Source: Pedobacter boryungensis (GTDB lineage: Bacteria > Bacteroidota > Bacteroidia > Sphingobacteriales > Sphingobacteriaceae). Taken from it: a DNA stretch of 64,000 nt. Position 1 is the stretch's first letter. The number at the start of each line of letters is the position of its first letter. This document shows positions 9,022 to 18,286 of the stretch, in pieces. A program made the position numbers and the translations under genes. The notes below the pieces were generated by a model. It did not search any database. It was given only the letters and a program-made list of their open reading frames with translations, and was not told where the DNA came from. The stretch spans positions 868,001 to 932,000 of the forward strand of contig NZ_JABMKV010000002.1 of the NCBI RefSeq assembly GCF_013204825.1. The letters run 5' to 3'.

Positions 9022-9987
9022 ATGGAACAGATAAAAACATCATTCGATTTCGAAAAGCCTTTAGCTGATTTAATGCAGCAAATTGAAAAGGTAAAGCAAG
9101 TTGCCGATAAAACTAAAGTAGATATGTCTGCAACTTTAGCAGAACTTGACGAAAAAGTAGACGCAACCAGTAAAAAACTGTACAATAACTTAACTGGATG
9201 GCAAAAAGTGCAAATGTCTCGCCATGCAGAAAGACCGCAAACTTTGGATTATATTTCCATGATCTGCGATGATTTCATCGAAATGCATGGTGATAGAACT
9301 GTAAAGGATGATAAGGCAATTATTGGAGGTTTTGCAACTATTGATGGTCAAACTGTGATGATTATCGGTCATCAAAAAGGAAAAAATACCAAAGAACGCC
9401 AGTACCGTAATTTTGGTATGGCAAATCCAGAAGGCTATAGAAAAGCCTTACGTTTAATGCGATTGGCAGAAAAATTTAATAAACCAGTAATTTCTTTTAT
9501 AGATACGATGGGTGCTTATCCAGGTTTAGAAGCAGAAGAACGCGGACAAGGAGAAGCAATTGCTCGTAATTTATTGGAAATGTCTGTATTAAAAGTGCCA
9601 ATATTGTGTTTTGTAGTAGGAGAGGGTGCATCGGGTGGAGCTTTAGGTATTGGAATAGGGGATAAAGTATATATGTTAGAGCACACTTGGTATTCGGTAA
9701 TTTCACCAGAGTCTTGTTCTTCTATTTTATGGAGAAGCTGGGATTTTAAAGAAAAAGCAGCTGAGTGTTTGAAGCTAACATCAGATGATATGTACAAAAA
9801 CCAATTAATAGATGGCGTTGTAAAAGAACCATTAGGTGGTGCACATCAAAATCCTGAGCTAATGGCTCAGACTCTTAAAGGACAAATTGTAAAAGATTTA
9901 GAAGAATTGAAAAAAGTAAATGCCGATAAACTAATTGAAACCAGAATTGAGAAGTTCTGTTCAATGGGAGTGGTAGTCGAAAACTAA
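9022..9987 (+). CDS. accA: Acetyl-CoA carboxylase carboxyltransferase subunit alpha
   Basis: The 321-residue protein matches AccA along its length. It has an N-terminal helical region ([18 protein letters not shown]), then [12 protein letters not shown], the crotonase-like core with [37 protein letters not shown] (about 163-171) and the oxyanion-hole region [14 protein letters not shown]. With AccD it transfers the carboxyl group from carboxybiotin to acetyl-CoA to make malonyl-CoA, the first committed step of fatty acid synthesis. accB, accC and accD are not in the window. It is a single-gene unit with its own promoter box and a terminator. Confidence 0.97.
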   Translation: MEQIKTSFDFEKPLADLMQQIEKVKQVADKTKVDMSATLAELDEKVDATSKKLYNNLTGWQKVQMSRHAERPQTLDYISMICDDFIEMHGDRTVKDDKAIIGGFATIDGQTVMIIGHQKGKNTKERQYRNFGMANPEGYRKALRLMRLAEKFNKPVISFIDTMGAYPGLEAEERGQGEAIARNLLEMSVLKVPILCFVVGEGASGGALGIGIGDKVYMLEHTWYSVISPESCSSILWRSWDFKEKAAECLKLTSDDMYKNQLIDGVVKEPLGGAHQNPELMAQTLKGQIVKDLEELKKVNADKLIETRIEKFCSMGVVVEN

Positions 9988-10004
9988 TTTTTTTCTACAT
10001 CATT

Positions 10005-10039
10005 AAAAAGCCATCATGTTTTAAACGTGATGGCTTTTT
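10005..10039. terminator. Bidirectional terminator between accA and the DUF2723 gene
   Basis: AAAAAGCCATCA and TGATGGCTTTTT form a long stem with A- and T-runs on both sides, so it can end the convergent genes on both strands. Confidence 0.85.
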
Positions 10040-10085
10040 AATTTTAAACCCTTCGTATTTCGAAGAAGTTTTATCGAATATCATC

Positions 10086-13000
10086 TTATTGCTGCGGTGC
10101 AGGACCAAAGAATTGACTAAATCTGTTATACAGTGCGTCGTATTGTTTATTTAATTGATCTGCAAGTTTTTGTTGCTTGTATTGAGTAGCTACCTTAACC
10201 ATCGGTTCTAATCCATACATTAATCCAATTTGTAAATTTTGACCGCCAATTAATTGATTTTTACTTTTCGAAACATCTGCTAAATACGAAATCTCTTTCT
10301 GTATATAATCTGCTGATTTTTTAAGCAAATTATTTGCCTTTTCAGTCTCACCTAAAATATATAAGTTTTGGGCCATAGTTGGCACACCCATCATTGTACG
10401 CAAATTATAAATTTTGGTAGGCATTACTTCATCATACTTACGCACTACTTTTTTAGCATCCTCAAGTCTACCAGCTTTAATTAGCTCAGTAATTAAACTG
10501 TTAAACATATTATTAAAAATAGAAATGTCATCAGATGATTGTTCATCTAAATAAGATGCATTTTTAATATTTCCCCATTTAAATTTATTCATGATGTGTG
10601 AATACATCGGGTCTAAATTGATAGGTTGCTCACCAGTATTGGCAATACTATCTTGCTTTAAGGGTAATAAACGCAAAGCTAATCCTTCACTATATAAATA
10701 ATTATCTAAACCATTAAATTGTTCGGAGGGAACAGTACTACAGAAATAAACAGGTCTTTTCCAGTTGTTGTGAGCTAAAATGTCCATCATAGCTAGCGTA
10801 CCCTTGGTCACAATACCCTTGTTAAATTTCCATTCCATTACAGGAGTAATATTTGACATCGCAGATGCTGGTAAAGTACCTGAACTAATCACATCTTGTG
10901 GATTTACTGTTAATTTCCAATTTTTTGTTGGAATAAAATTGGTTTTACTACCATCAATCAACGGAACTTTATCTTCTGGATTATCTGATAATAAAAGATC
11001 TACAATTTGTTTCAATTCTACTGAACCTTGAATTTGGAACTCTTTATAATACATCACATCTCTTACCCCTGAAATATATTGAGATGGTTTCATGGTAATG
11101 GGCAATGGCTCTGATTGATGTACTTTTCTTCTCATTCCATTGATGTACCAATCTGTGTCGAACAGACTTAAATTCACCAAGCGTATATCAGGACGAACAC
11201 CTTCAACTTCTTGAATATACCATAATGGGTAGGTATCATTATCTCCATAAGTAAATAGAATGGCATTTGGTGCGCAGGATTCCATATAGCTTACAGCAAT
11301 ATCATGTGCAACCATTTTTGTAGAACGATTATGATCATTCCAACCCTGACTAGCCATTAAAACCGGAGCACAAAGTAAAGCAATTGCAGTAGCTCCAATT
11401 GCAGCATTTTTTGCGCTTAATTTTTTAAATACCCATTCTTTTATAGCTAATACTCCTAGTCCTATCCAAATCGCAAAAGCATAAAACGAACCTACATACG
11501 CATAATCCCTTTCTCTAGGCTCCATTGGTTTTTGGTTTAGATATAAAACAATTGCTAAACCAGTAAAGAAAAACAATAAACCTATAATGCCACCATCCTC
11601 TGGTTTGCGTTTAAAATGCCAAATCGCACCTAATAACCCTAAAATTAATGGTAAGAAGAAAAATCTATTGTAAGCAGTACTTTCTTTAATAGATGGAGGC
11701 AAATTAGTTTGATCTCCTAAATTTAAAGCATCAATAGGTTTAATTCCACTTAATGATCTTCCTTCATATAAACTTCCCTGACCTTGTATATCATTTTGAC
11801 GACCAACAAAATTCCACATGAAATAACGCATATACATTAACCCAACTTGATAACGAGCAAAAAAACCAACATTATCAAAAAAGGAAGGGAAATGTGTTTG
11901 ATCAAAACCCATCATGTCTTGATAATATTTCACATGTCTTTCGTCATCACTATACATTCTTGGAAACAAGACTTCGTGCTGTAAACGTTTAATACTATCT
12001 GGGAAATTCTCATTTTCGCCATAAATATGATCAGATTTGATGCCAGCTACTTCATATTTAGTTTCACCTTTTCTATAAATTTTACCGCCTGGGATATTAA
12101 GAGGATTGCTGCCGTCATCATTATATTTAGGAATTGAATTGTAATTTGGCCCAACCAATAACGGTCTATCTCCATATTGTTCTCTGTTTAGATAACTTAA
12201 AAATGAAAATGCATTATCTGGGTCGCTGTTATTTAAATTAGGTTTAGCTTGAGCTCTAATTACAATCATCGCAAAAGAACCATAACCAAAAATTACCAAC
12301 ACAGTTGATAATAAAGCCAAGTTTAAAATCTTTTTCTGGTGTTTAATAGAATAACGGATACCCCAAACTAAACCGCCAATTAGTAAAATTGCAAAGAAAA
12401 GTACACCAGTACCAAAACCTAGGCCTAAAGTGTTTACAAAGAAAAGATCGAAATAAGCACCAGCTGAAACAAGATATTGGATAATACCGTATTGGATAAT
12501 AGCTAATATAACAACGCCAATTCCAAAGGTTTTAAGGATGCCTGCAGTACTTGGTTTGGCTGTTTTTTTGAAATAATAAACAAAAGCAATAGCAGGTATA
12601 GTTAACAAATTCAATAAGTGAATACCAATGGAAAGCCCCATAATGTAGGCAATAAAAAGTAACCATCTATCTGCTCTAGGTTCGTCGGCAATGGCTTCCC
12701 ATTTTAAAATAGCCCAAAAAACTATTGCTGTAAATAATGATGAAAGCGCATAAACCTCTGATTCTACCGCCGAGAACCAAAAGCTATCAGAAAAAGTATA
12801 GGCTAATGCACCAACAGCTCCAGCGCCCATTATACTGATTAAATTGCCTGTGCTAATTTCTTCATTTGCTTTTATTAGGACTTTTTTAGCAAGAGCTGTA
12901 ATTGTCCAAAACAAAAATAAAATAGTAGCTCCACTGGCAATTGCCGAACCTAAATTCATAAAATAAGCAACTTTAGTTACATCGCCCATAGCGAACATAG

Positions 13001-13190
13001 AAAAGAAGCGTTGAATCATTAAGAATAAGGGTGCGCCTGGTTGATGCACTACTTGCATTTTTAATGCCGAAGCAATGAATTCTCCACAATCCCAAAAACT
13101 TACTGATGGTTCTAAAGTTAAAATGTAGGTTAAAGTGGCTATAAAGAAACAAATCCAGCCGACTACGTTGTTTATTTTTGAATAGTTCAT
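10086..13190 (-). CDS. DUF2723/TMEM260-type membrane glycosyltransferase with C-terminal helical repeats
   Basis: From ATG 13190 the product is 1034 residues (MNYSKINNVVGWICFF...). An upstream in-frame start at 13259 would add 23 residues and is less likely, because the membrane domain begins right after MNYSKIN. The N-terminal half has about ten or more hydrophobic spans with an early acidic loop (EPSVSFWDCGEFIASALKM), the hallmark of DUF2723. The family is related to human TMEM260, a protein O-mannosyltransferase, so polyprenyl-phosphate-sugar-dependent glycosylation of exported proteins is a reasonable inference. A globular part follows (YGDNDTYPLWYIQEVEGVRPDIR), and TPR-like helices end the protein. 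It is a single gene convergent with accA. The substrate sugar is unknown. Confidence 0.85.
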   Translation of the reverse strand: MNYSKINNVVGWICFFIATLTYILTLEPSVSFWDCGEFIASALKMQVVHQPGAPLFLMIQRFFSMFAMGDVTKVAYFMNLGSAIASGATILFLFWTITALAKKVLIKANEEISTGNLISIMGAGAVGALAYTFSDSFWFSAVESEVYALSSLFTAIVFWAILKWEAIADEPRADRWLLFIAYIMGLSIGIHLLNLLTIPAIAFVYYFKKTAKPSTAGILKTFGIGVVILAIIQYGIIQYLVSAGAYFDLFFVNTLGLGFGTGVLFFAILLIGGLVWGIRYSIKHQKKILNLALLSTVLVIFGYGSFAMIVIRAQAKPNLNNSDPDNAFSFLSYLNREQYGDRPLLVGPNYNSIPKYNDDGSNPLNIPGGKIYRKGETKYEVAGIKSDHIYGENENFPDSIKRLQHEVLFPRMYSDDERHVKYYQDMMGFDQTHFPSFFDNVGFFARYQVGLMYMRYFMWNFVGRQNDIQGQGSLYEGRSLSGIKPIDALNLGDQTNLPPSIKESTAYNRFFFLPLILGLLGAIWHFKRKPEDGGIIGLLFFFTGLAIVLYLNQKPMEPRERDYAYVGSFYAFAIWIGLGVLAIKEWVFKKLSAKNAAIGATAIALLCAPVLMASQGWNDHNRSTKMVAHDIAVSYMESCAPNAILFTYGDNDTYPLWYIQEVEGVRPDIRLVNLSLFDTDWYINGMRRKVHQSEPLPITMKPSQYISGVRDVMYYKEFQIQGSVELKQIVDLLLSDNPEDKVPLIDGSKTNFIPTKNWKLTVNPQDVISSGTLPASAMSNITPVMEWKFNKGIVTKGTLAMMDILAHNNWKRPVYFCSTVPSEQFNGLDNYLYSEGLALRLLPLKQDSIANTGEQPINLDPMYSHIMNKFKWGNIKNASYLDEQSSDDISIFNNMFNSLITELIKAGRLEDAKKVVRKYDEVMPTKIYNLRTMMGVPTMAQNLYILGETEKANNLLKKSADYIQKEISYLADVSKSKNQLIGGQNLQIGLMYGLEPMVKVATQYKQQKLADQLNKQYDALYNRFSQFFGPAPQQ

Positions 13191-13357
13191 TGTATAAATG
13201 GATAAAAATAAATGCCTTAATACATAAAAATGCTGCCGAAAATAAAGAAATAGATTCATATAAATACAAATACTTAAGGTCTTTTAACAAAAATTAACCC
13301 TTTTTTAACGTACTAAATGAGCTTTTGAAATTATTTTAAATTTTTTTGATTTGGGAC

Positions 13358-13387
13358 TTGCAGCTATAAAAAATAAGCGTAAATTTG
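13358..13387 (+). promoter_or_regulatory. Promoter of tRNA-Gln
   Basis: TTG (13358-13360), a 19-nt spacer and TAAATTTG (13380-13387) form a complete Bacteroidota promoter, ending 34 nt before the mature tRNA. Confidence 0.75.
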
Positions 13388-13421
13388 CATTCCATTTCAG
13401 AACAACGATATGGGAAATGAT

Positions 13422-13492
13422 TGTCCGATAGTATAAGGGTAGTACAACGGTTTTTGGTACCGTTTGTCTTGGTTCGAATCCAGGTCGGACAA
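13422..13492 (+). tRNA. tRNA-Gln (anticodon UUG)
   Basis: The acceptor arms TGTCCGA (13422-13428) and TCGGACA (13485-13491) pair perfectly. A D-arm containing GGGTAG, an anticodon stem ACGGT/ACCGT around the loop TTTTGGT (anticodon TTG) and a T-arm with GGTTCGAATCC complete the cloverleaf. The discriminator base is A13492, and CCA is not encoded (CAA follows). It decodes CAA and CAG glutamine codons. Confidence 0.95.
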
Positions 13493-13563
13493 CAAATTTT
13501 TTTCGGATTGTGAATAAAACCGCAATCCGATTTTTTTTAACCAGCATTGATACCCGCGAAATC

Positions 13564-14505
13564 ATGCCATTGCAATTTAACCCAGTTAAAATTTTTGCCG
13601 GAAGCGGTACAAAAGATTTAGCGCAAAAAATTGCCGAAGCTTACGGCAAACCACTAGGAGATGTAACTTTAAGTCGGTTTAGCGATGGTGAGTTTCAACC
13701 TTCTTTTGATGAATCAATTAGGGGATGTGATGTTTTCTTAGTACAATCTACTTATCAGCCAAGTGATAATTTAATGGAACTATTGCTAATGGTTGATGCC
13801 GCTAAAAGAGCATCAGCGCATTATATCACAGCAGTTGTACCTTATTATGGTTTAGCCCGTCAGGATAGAAAAGATAAACCCCGTGTGGCAATTGGGGCAA
13901 AGTTGGTTGCTAATTTATTAAAGTCTGCAGGTATTCATCGCATTATGACAATGGATTTGCATGCGGCTCAGATACAGGGTTTCTTTGATATTCCGGTAGA
14001 TCACTTAGATGGATCGGTTATTTTTGTTCCTTATATCAAAAGCTTAGGCTTAAAAAACTTAACCATTGCTTCGCCAGATATGGGCGGATCATACAGAGCT
14101 CGTACTTTTGCAAAGTTTTTTAATGCAGAGGTTGTAATTTGTGATAAACGTCGTTTACGTGCTAATGAAATCGAATCAATGTCGATTATCGGAGATGTAA
14201 CTGGACAAGATATTGTACTGATGGATGATATTTGCGATACCGCAGGAACCTTAGCTAAAGCAGCGGCTTTAATTATGGAAAATGGCGCAAATAGTGTGAG
14301 AGCAGTTTGTACCCATGCTGTTTTGTCTGGCAAAGCGTATGAAACTATAGAAAACTCGATGTTAGAGGAATTGATTGTAACAGATACTATCCCTTTAAAA
14401 CAAGAGAGTGCTAAAATTAAGGTGTTGAGTACCGCTAAATTATTTGCAAAAGCAATTGCTAATGTAAATGAGCATGGCTCGATAAGTGACCTGTTTAGGG
14501 TTTAA
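13564..14505 (+). CDS. prs: Ribose-phosphate pyrophosphokinase (PRPP synthase)
   Basis: From ATG 13564 the protein is 313 residues (MPLQFNPVKIFAGSGT...), a normal PRPP synthase length; an in-frame start at 13510 just after the tRNA would add 18 unrelated residues. Visible motifs are FSDGEFQP, the flexible loop RQDRKDKPR (99-107), MDLHAAQIQGFF (about 130-141) and the PRPP-binding loop DDICDTAGTL (221-230). It transfers pyrophosphate from ATP to ribose 5-phosphate, supplying PRPP for purine, pyrimidine, His, Trp and NAD synthesis. The tRNA-Gln gene is 71 bp upstream with no terminator between, and rplY follows 39 bp downstream without an evident promoter, so tRNA-prs-rplY may be one transcript. 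Confidence 0.96.
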   Translation: MPLQFNPVKIFAGSGTKDLAQKIAEAYGKPLGDVTLSRFSDGEFQPSFDESIRGCDVFLVQSTYQPSDNLMELLLMVDAAKRASAHYITAVVPYYGLARQDRKDKPRVAIGAKLVANLLKSAGIHRIMTMDLHAAQIQGFFDIPVDHLDGSVIFVPYIKSLGLKNLTIASPDMGGSYRARTFAKFFNAEVVICDKRRLRANEIESMSIIGDVTGQDIVLMDDICDTAGTLAKAAALIMENGANSVRAVCTHAVLSGKAYETIENSMLEELIVTDTIPLKQESAKIKVLSTAKLFAKAIANVNEHGSISDLFRV

Positions 14506-14544
14506 TTAAGAATTTTAACAATATTAACAATAAATAAATATAAA

Positions 14545-15126
14545 ATGAAAACAATCGCAATTAGCGGTTCTCCAAGAGAGAACGTAGGGAAACGCGATGC
14601 TAAAGAGCTTCGCTATGAAGGTAAAGTTCCTGCAGTATTGTATGGTGGTAAAGAGCAAGTGCACTTTGCTGTATTAAGTACCGATTTAAACGAAGCTATT
14701 TACACTCCAGAAGCTAACTTTTTAGAAATCACTATTGGTGGTACTAAAACTAAAGCTATCATTAAAGAAGCTCAATTTCATCCATTAACTGATTTATTAT
14801 TACACGTAGATTTTCTTCAATTATTTGACGAAAAAGAAATTGTAATGGAAATCCCTGTTAAATTAACTGGAACTTCTCCAGGTGTTAAAATGGGTGGTAA
14901 GTTAGTTCAAAAACTACGTAAGTTACGTGTTAAATCTTTACCTAAAAACATGCCTCAAGTAGTTGAAGTAAGTATTGCTAAAATGGAAGTTGGAAACTTA
15001 TTCCGCGTTCGTGATTTGCAAAAAGGTGATTATGTTGTAACTAACACTCCTGAAGATACAATTGTTTCTGTAGGTATGTCTAGAGCATTAAAACAAGCAG
15101 AAACTGAAGCAGCTAAAGGTAAATAA
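14545..15126 (+). CDS. rplY: 50S ribosomal protein L25/general stress protein Ctc
   Basis: The 193-residue protein has the N-terminal L25 5S-rRNA-binding domain (SGSPRENVGKRDAKELR, VPAVLYGGKE). A C-terminal TL5/CTC beta domain follows (about 95-185, with VKLTGTSPGVKMGGKL), making it the long CTC form rather than the short E. coli L25. It binds 5S rRNA in the large subunit. The prs-rplY-pth order is common in bacteria. A strong hairpin terminator follows the gene. Confidence 0.95.
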   Translation: MKTIAISGSPRENVGKRDAKELRYEGKVPAVLYGGKEQVHFAVLSTDLNEAIYTPEANFLEITIGGTKTKAIIKEAQFHPLTDLLLHVDFLQLFDEKEIVMEIPVKLTGTSPGVKMGGKLVQKLRKLRVKSLPKNMPQVVEVSIAKMEVGNLFRVRDLQKGDYVVTNTPEDTIVSVGMSRALKQAETEAAKGK

Positions 15127-15157
15127 TTAAGGATTTAAATCCCTTGGTTTACAAGAT

Positions 15158-15189
15158 AAAGCGGTAAAGAAGAAATTCTTTACCGCTTT
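15158..15189 (+). terminator. Terminator after rplY with GAAA tetraloop
   Basis: A perfect 14-bp stem (15158-15171 with 15176-15189) closes a GAAA loop and ends in a short T-run. Confidence 0.8.
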
Positions 15190-15270
15190 TGCTTTTGTGT
15201 AAACTGTAGGTAATCGTAAGAACTGAAAACTGGTAACTGAAAACTACCAACTAAATTTTATCTTTACAGA

Positions 15271-15831
15271 ATGAAATATCTGATCGTTGGCTTAGGAAAT
15301 ATTGGTCCAGAATACGCTAACACCCGACATAATATTGGTTTTAATATTGCTGATGAATTAGTAAAAGATTTAAACGGAAGTTTTGAGCTTTTACGATTAG
15401 CTTATTATGCAGAAGTAAGTTTTAAGGGTAAAAAGTTGCATGTTATAAAACCTACTACATTTATGAATTTAAGCGGTAAAGCTGTTAATTACTGGATGAA
15501 GGATTTGAAAATTGCCCCTGAAAATGTATTGGTTTTGGTAGATGATTTGGCTTTACCTTTAGGGAAGCTGAGGATGAAGTTACAAGGCGGAAGTGCTGGA
15601 CATAATGGTTTAAAAAGCATCGAAGAAGTTTGTGGCGGACAAAATTATGCCCGCTTAAGATTTGGTATCAGTGATAATTTTAGAAAAGGCCAACAAGCTG
15701 ATTATGTGTTGGGTTTATTCGATAAAGATGAACAAAAAGAATTACCAACCTTAATAAATAGGGGCGTAACGATGATTAAAAGTTTTGTCACCATTGGCCC
15801 GGCACAAACCATGACCTTGTTTAATAAATAA
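15271..15831 (+). CDS. pth: Peptidyl-tRNA hydrolase
   Basis: The 186-residue protein carries the Pth signature: GLGNIGPEYANTRHNIGF with Asn10 and catalytic His20, KPTTFMNLSGKAV, VDDLALPLGKLRMK and GSAGHNGLKSI. It releases the peptide from peptidyl-tRNAs that drop off the ribosome, recycling tRNA. Upstream, TATCTTTA (15259-15266, one base off TAnnTTTG) sits 4 nt before the ATG, so a leaderless start is possible. The gene is convergent with the downstream kinase gene, with only 4 bp between the stop codons and no room for a separate terminator. Confidence 0.97.
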   Translation: MKYLIVGLGNIGPEYANTRHNIGFNIADELVKDLNGSFELLRLAYYAEVSFKGKKLHVIKPTTFMNLSGKAVNYWMKDLKIAPENVLVLVDDLALPLGKLRMKLQGGSAGHNGLKSIEEVCGGQNYARLRFGISDNFRKGQQADYVLGLFDKDEQKELPTLINRGVTMIKSFVTIGPAQTMTLFNK

Positions 15832-15835
15832 TACG

Positions 15836-17431
15836 CTATTTCAGATAGATTTTAATTTTTTGGTGTAAAATAGCAGGTTTAAATGGTTTACTTAAAATAT
15901 CATTTGCTCCAGCTTTTACAGAAGTTTCTTTATCAGTTTCGAGTACGCCGGCAGTAAATGTAATAATTGGTATATTTTCCTTTCCTTCAATAAAACCAGT
16001 CCTAATTTTCTCCGTTACTTCTAGTCCATTCATACCAGGCATATAGGTGTCCATTAAAATTACATCATAGTCATTTGTTTTAAGTATTTCCAAAACATCT
16101 AAGCCATTTCCTACTACGTCAGACTTTACTTCCCATCCATCTAATACCTTAAGCAATACAAACTTATTGATTATATTATCTTCCGCAACTAGAACTTTTA
16201 ATCCTTTTAACGATGACAAAATTTCAGTTTCATTTGTATTATCTCCATCCTTTTTTGTTTTATCTTCAGCCATAAATTCATACCATTTTGTAAAACTAAA
16301 CGTACTCCCTTCGCCTTCTTTACTTGTTAATTCAAGTGTTCCACCTTTTAATTCTACTAATTTTTTCACAATAGCTAGACCTAATCCCGTACCTCCATGT
16401 TGGGCAATGGTATGGTCTTCAATTTGCTCAAATTTATCAAATATTTTAGCTTGATCTGCTGGTGAAATGCCTATTCCGGAATCGATAACAGAAAAACGAA
16501 TTTGTACTGTATTTGTTTTCTTGCCTAAAACTTCTGCTTTAAGTTTAATCTCTCCTTTTTGAGTAAATTTAACTGCATTGCTTAATAAATTCATGAAAAT
16601 TTGGTTCAATCGAAGCGAATCAGCAATAATTATTTCAGGTAAATCATCAGGAATTTCTAATTTTAAGTCAAGCTTTTTTTCTTTCGCTCGAATGTCTAAA
16701 AGATTTGTAGCTTGAGTTAAAATGAGTCTTATATCTGTTTTAGCATAATTAATTCTGAATTTCCCTGCTTCTATTTTAGAAATATCCAAAATATCATTAA
16801 TTACTCCAAGTAATGATTCAGATGAGACTTCTAAAAGACCTAACATCTCTTTTTGATTATTATCCAGCTCAGTTTTCTTTAGGAGGTTTATTAAACCAAT
16901 GATTCCATTTATTGGGGTACGAATTTCGTGGCTCATATTTGCCATGAAATTTTCTTTAGCTTTTTTACTCAGCTCAGCTTCATTTTTAGCCTTGATAAGC
17001 TCTTTTTGAAATTTTTCTAGCTGTTGATTTTTATTTTTTATTTCTCGCTGAGTGCGAATAAGTTCTATAAATGAGTCAACTTTTGCTGCAGTTACATAAG
17101 GGTCAAGTGGTTTATATAGGTAATCAATTGCGCCAGCGTTTAATCCTTTAAGTGCATATTTAACTTCAAGAGATATGGCGGTTACAAAAATTACCATAAT
17201 ATCTTGGGTTTTAGCATTGCTTTTCAATATCTCTACCAATTCAAAGCCATTCATACCTGGCATTTGTACATCTACAAGAGCAAGAGCAATATCTTTTTCC
17301 CAACAAATTCTTAAGGCTTCGTTAGGCGAGGTTGTGGATATAATATTGATATCCTGCTGATCTAAAACTGCTTCTAATGCAATTATATTCTCAGGTTTAT
17401 CATCTACAATTAAAAGATTGACTTTGTTCAT
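15836..17431 (-). CDS. REC - histidine kinase - REC hybrid signalling protein
   Basis: This 531-residue soluble protein has a receiver domain (about 4-120, phosphoacceptor Asp54 in LVDVQMPG), a short coiled coil (130-160) and a HisKA domain with His168 (NMSHEIRTP). An HATPase_c domain (DSGIGIS at 317-323, GGTGLGLA at 346-353) and a second receiver (about 412-531, Asp461 in LMDTYMPGMNG) follow. No membrane segment is present, so its input is probably phosphotransfer from a partner, the large hybrid kinase two genes upstream being the obvious one. It is the last gene of a three-gene operon, 10 bp after cheR-like. All catalytic residues look intact. Confidence 0.92.
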   Translation of the reverse strand: MNKVNLLIVDDKPENIIALEAVLDQQDINIISTTSPNEALRICWEKDIALALVDVQMPGMNGFELVEILKSNAKTQDIMVIFVTAISLEVKYALKGLNAGAIDYLYKPLDPYVTAAKVDSFIELIRTQREIKNKNQQLEKFQKELIKAKNEAELSKKAKENFMANMSHEIRTPINGIIGLINLLKKTELDNNQKEMLGLLEVSSESLLGVINDILDISKIEAGKFRINYAKTDIRLILTQATNLLDIRAKEKKLDLKLEIPDDLPEIIIADSLRLNQIFMNLLSNAVKFTQKGEIKLKAEVLGKKTNTVQIRFSVIDSGIGISPADQAKIFDKFEQIEDHTIAQHGGTGLGLAIVKKLVELKGGTLELTSKEGEGSTFSFTKWYEFMAEDKTKKDGDNTNETEILSSLKGLKVLVAEDNIINKFVLLKVLDGWEVKSDVVGNGLDVLEILKTNDYDVILMDTYMPGMNGLEVTEKIRTGFIEGKENIPIITFTAGVLETDKETSVKAGANDILSKPFKPAILHQKIKIYLK

Positions 17432-17441
17432 TTTAACTTAT

Positions 17442-18281
17442 TTAATTAATTTTTTGGTAGATATTATTTTTTTTATCTATTATTTTAAATTTCTTCAAGA
17501 GCTCATTGTCTCTAATACTTTCTTTTGTACCAAGACATAAAAAACCAAAGTTTGCTAAACTATTATAAAATAACCTGATTACACTTGATTGAAGTTCAGT
17601 GTTAAAGTAGATCAGTACATTTCTGCAGCAGATCATTTGAAATTCATTAAAAGGGCCATCGCAAACTAAATTATGCATGGAAAAGAAAATATTCTTTTTA
17701 AGTTTTCTACTCATTGAAGCAGCATCATATTTAGCTGTATAGTAATTTGTTAAGGGATTTTCCGATCCAATTTGAATATAGTTTTCAGAATAACTTTTCA
17801 TCTTTTTGAGATCATAAATTCCTTCCTTTGCTTTCGTCAATACATCATGATTAATGTCTGTTCCATACAAGAAACTTCGTTCGTATAGTTTTTCTTCAGA
17901 AAGTAAAATAGACAATGAATAGATTTCTTCTCCAGTTGAACACCCAGCACTCCAGATTTTAATATGCTGATATGATTTTAAATAAGGGAAGACTTTTTCT
18001 TTAATGGATTTGAAGAAGGGCGGATCTCTAAACATTTCAGTAACATTAACTGTAACCTCTGTTAAGAAATAATCGAAATAAGTAGTGTCATTTATGAGTA
18101 GATTACTTAGGTTAAAATAATCTAACTTTTGTAAATCCATTATACGATTTACACGTCGCTTAAGCGACGCCATCGTATAATTGCTAAAATCAAAGCCATA
18201 TACTTTTTTAATCAGAAAAATTAGCGCCTGTAATTCTTCATCAGAAATACTTTCTGCAGTTTTCTTAGGTATATTTTTCAT
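17442..18281 (-). CDS. CheR-family protein-glutamate O-methyltransferase
   Basis: The 279-residue product matches CheR. It has a short N-terminal helical domain (MASLKRRVNRIMDLQ), TEVTVNVTEMFRDPPFF and the SAM-binding IWSAGCSTGEEIYSL (109-123). LYGTDIN (about 138-144) and CCRNVLIYF (218-226) follow. CheR transfers methyl groups from SAM to glutamates of chemoreceptors. No receptor, CheA, CheW or CheB gene is nearby, and it lies between two hybrid kinases (5 and 10 bp gaps), so it more likely modifies a signalling kinase or another local partner. That role is inferred from context. It lacks the TPR extension found in some CheR proteins. Confidence 0.9.
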   Translation of the reverse strand: MKNIPKKTAESISDEELQALIFLIKKVYGFDFSNYTMASLKRRVNRIMDLQKLDYFNLSNLLINDTTYFDYFLTEVTVNVTEMFRDPPFFKSIKEKVFPYLKSYQHIKIWSAGCSTGEEIYSLSILLSEEKLYERSFLYGTDINHDVLTKAKEGIYDLKKMKSYSENYIQIGSENPLTNYYTAKYDAASMSRKLKKNIFFSMHNLVCDGPFNEFQMICCRNVLIYFNTELQSSVIRLFYNSLANFGFLCLGTKESIRDNELLKKFKIIDKKNNIYQKIN

Positions 18282-18286
18282 TTATA

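Noticed and set aside
12973-13290. Minus-strand frame overlapping the DUF2723 N-terminus
   Set aside because: Alternative frame over a conserved membrane protein gene with no recognisable domain.
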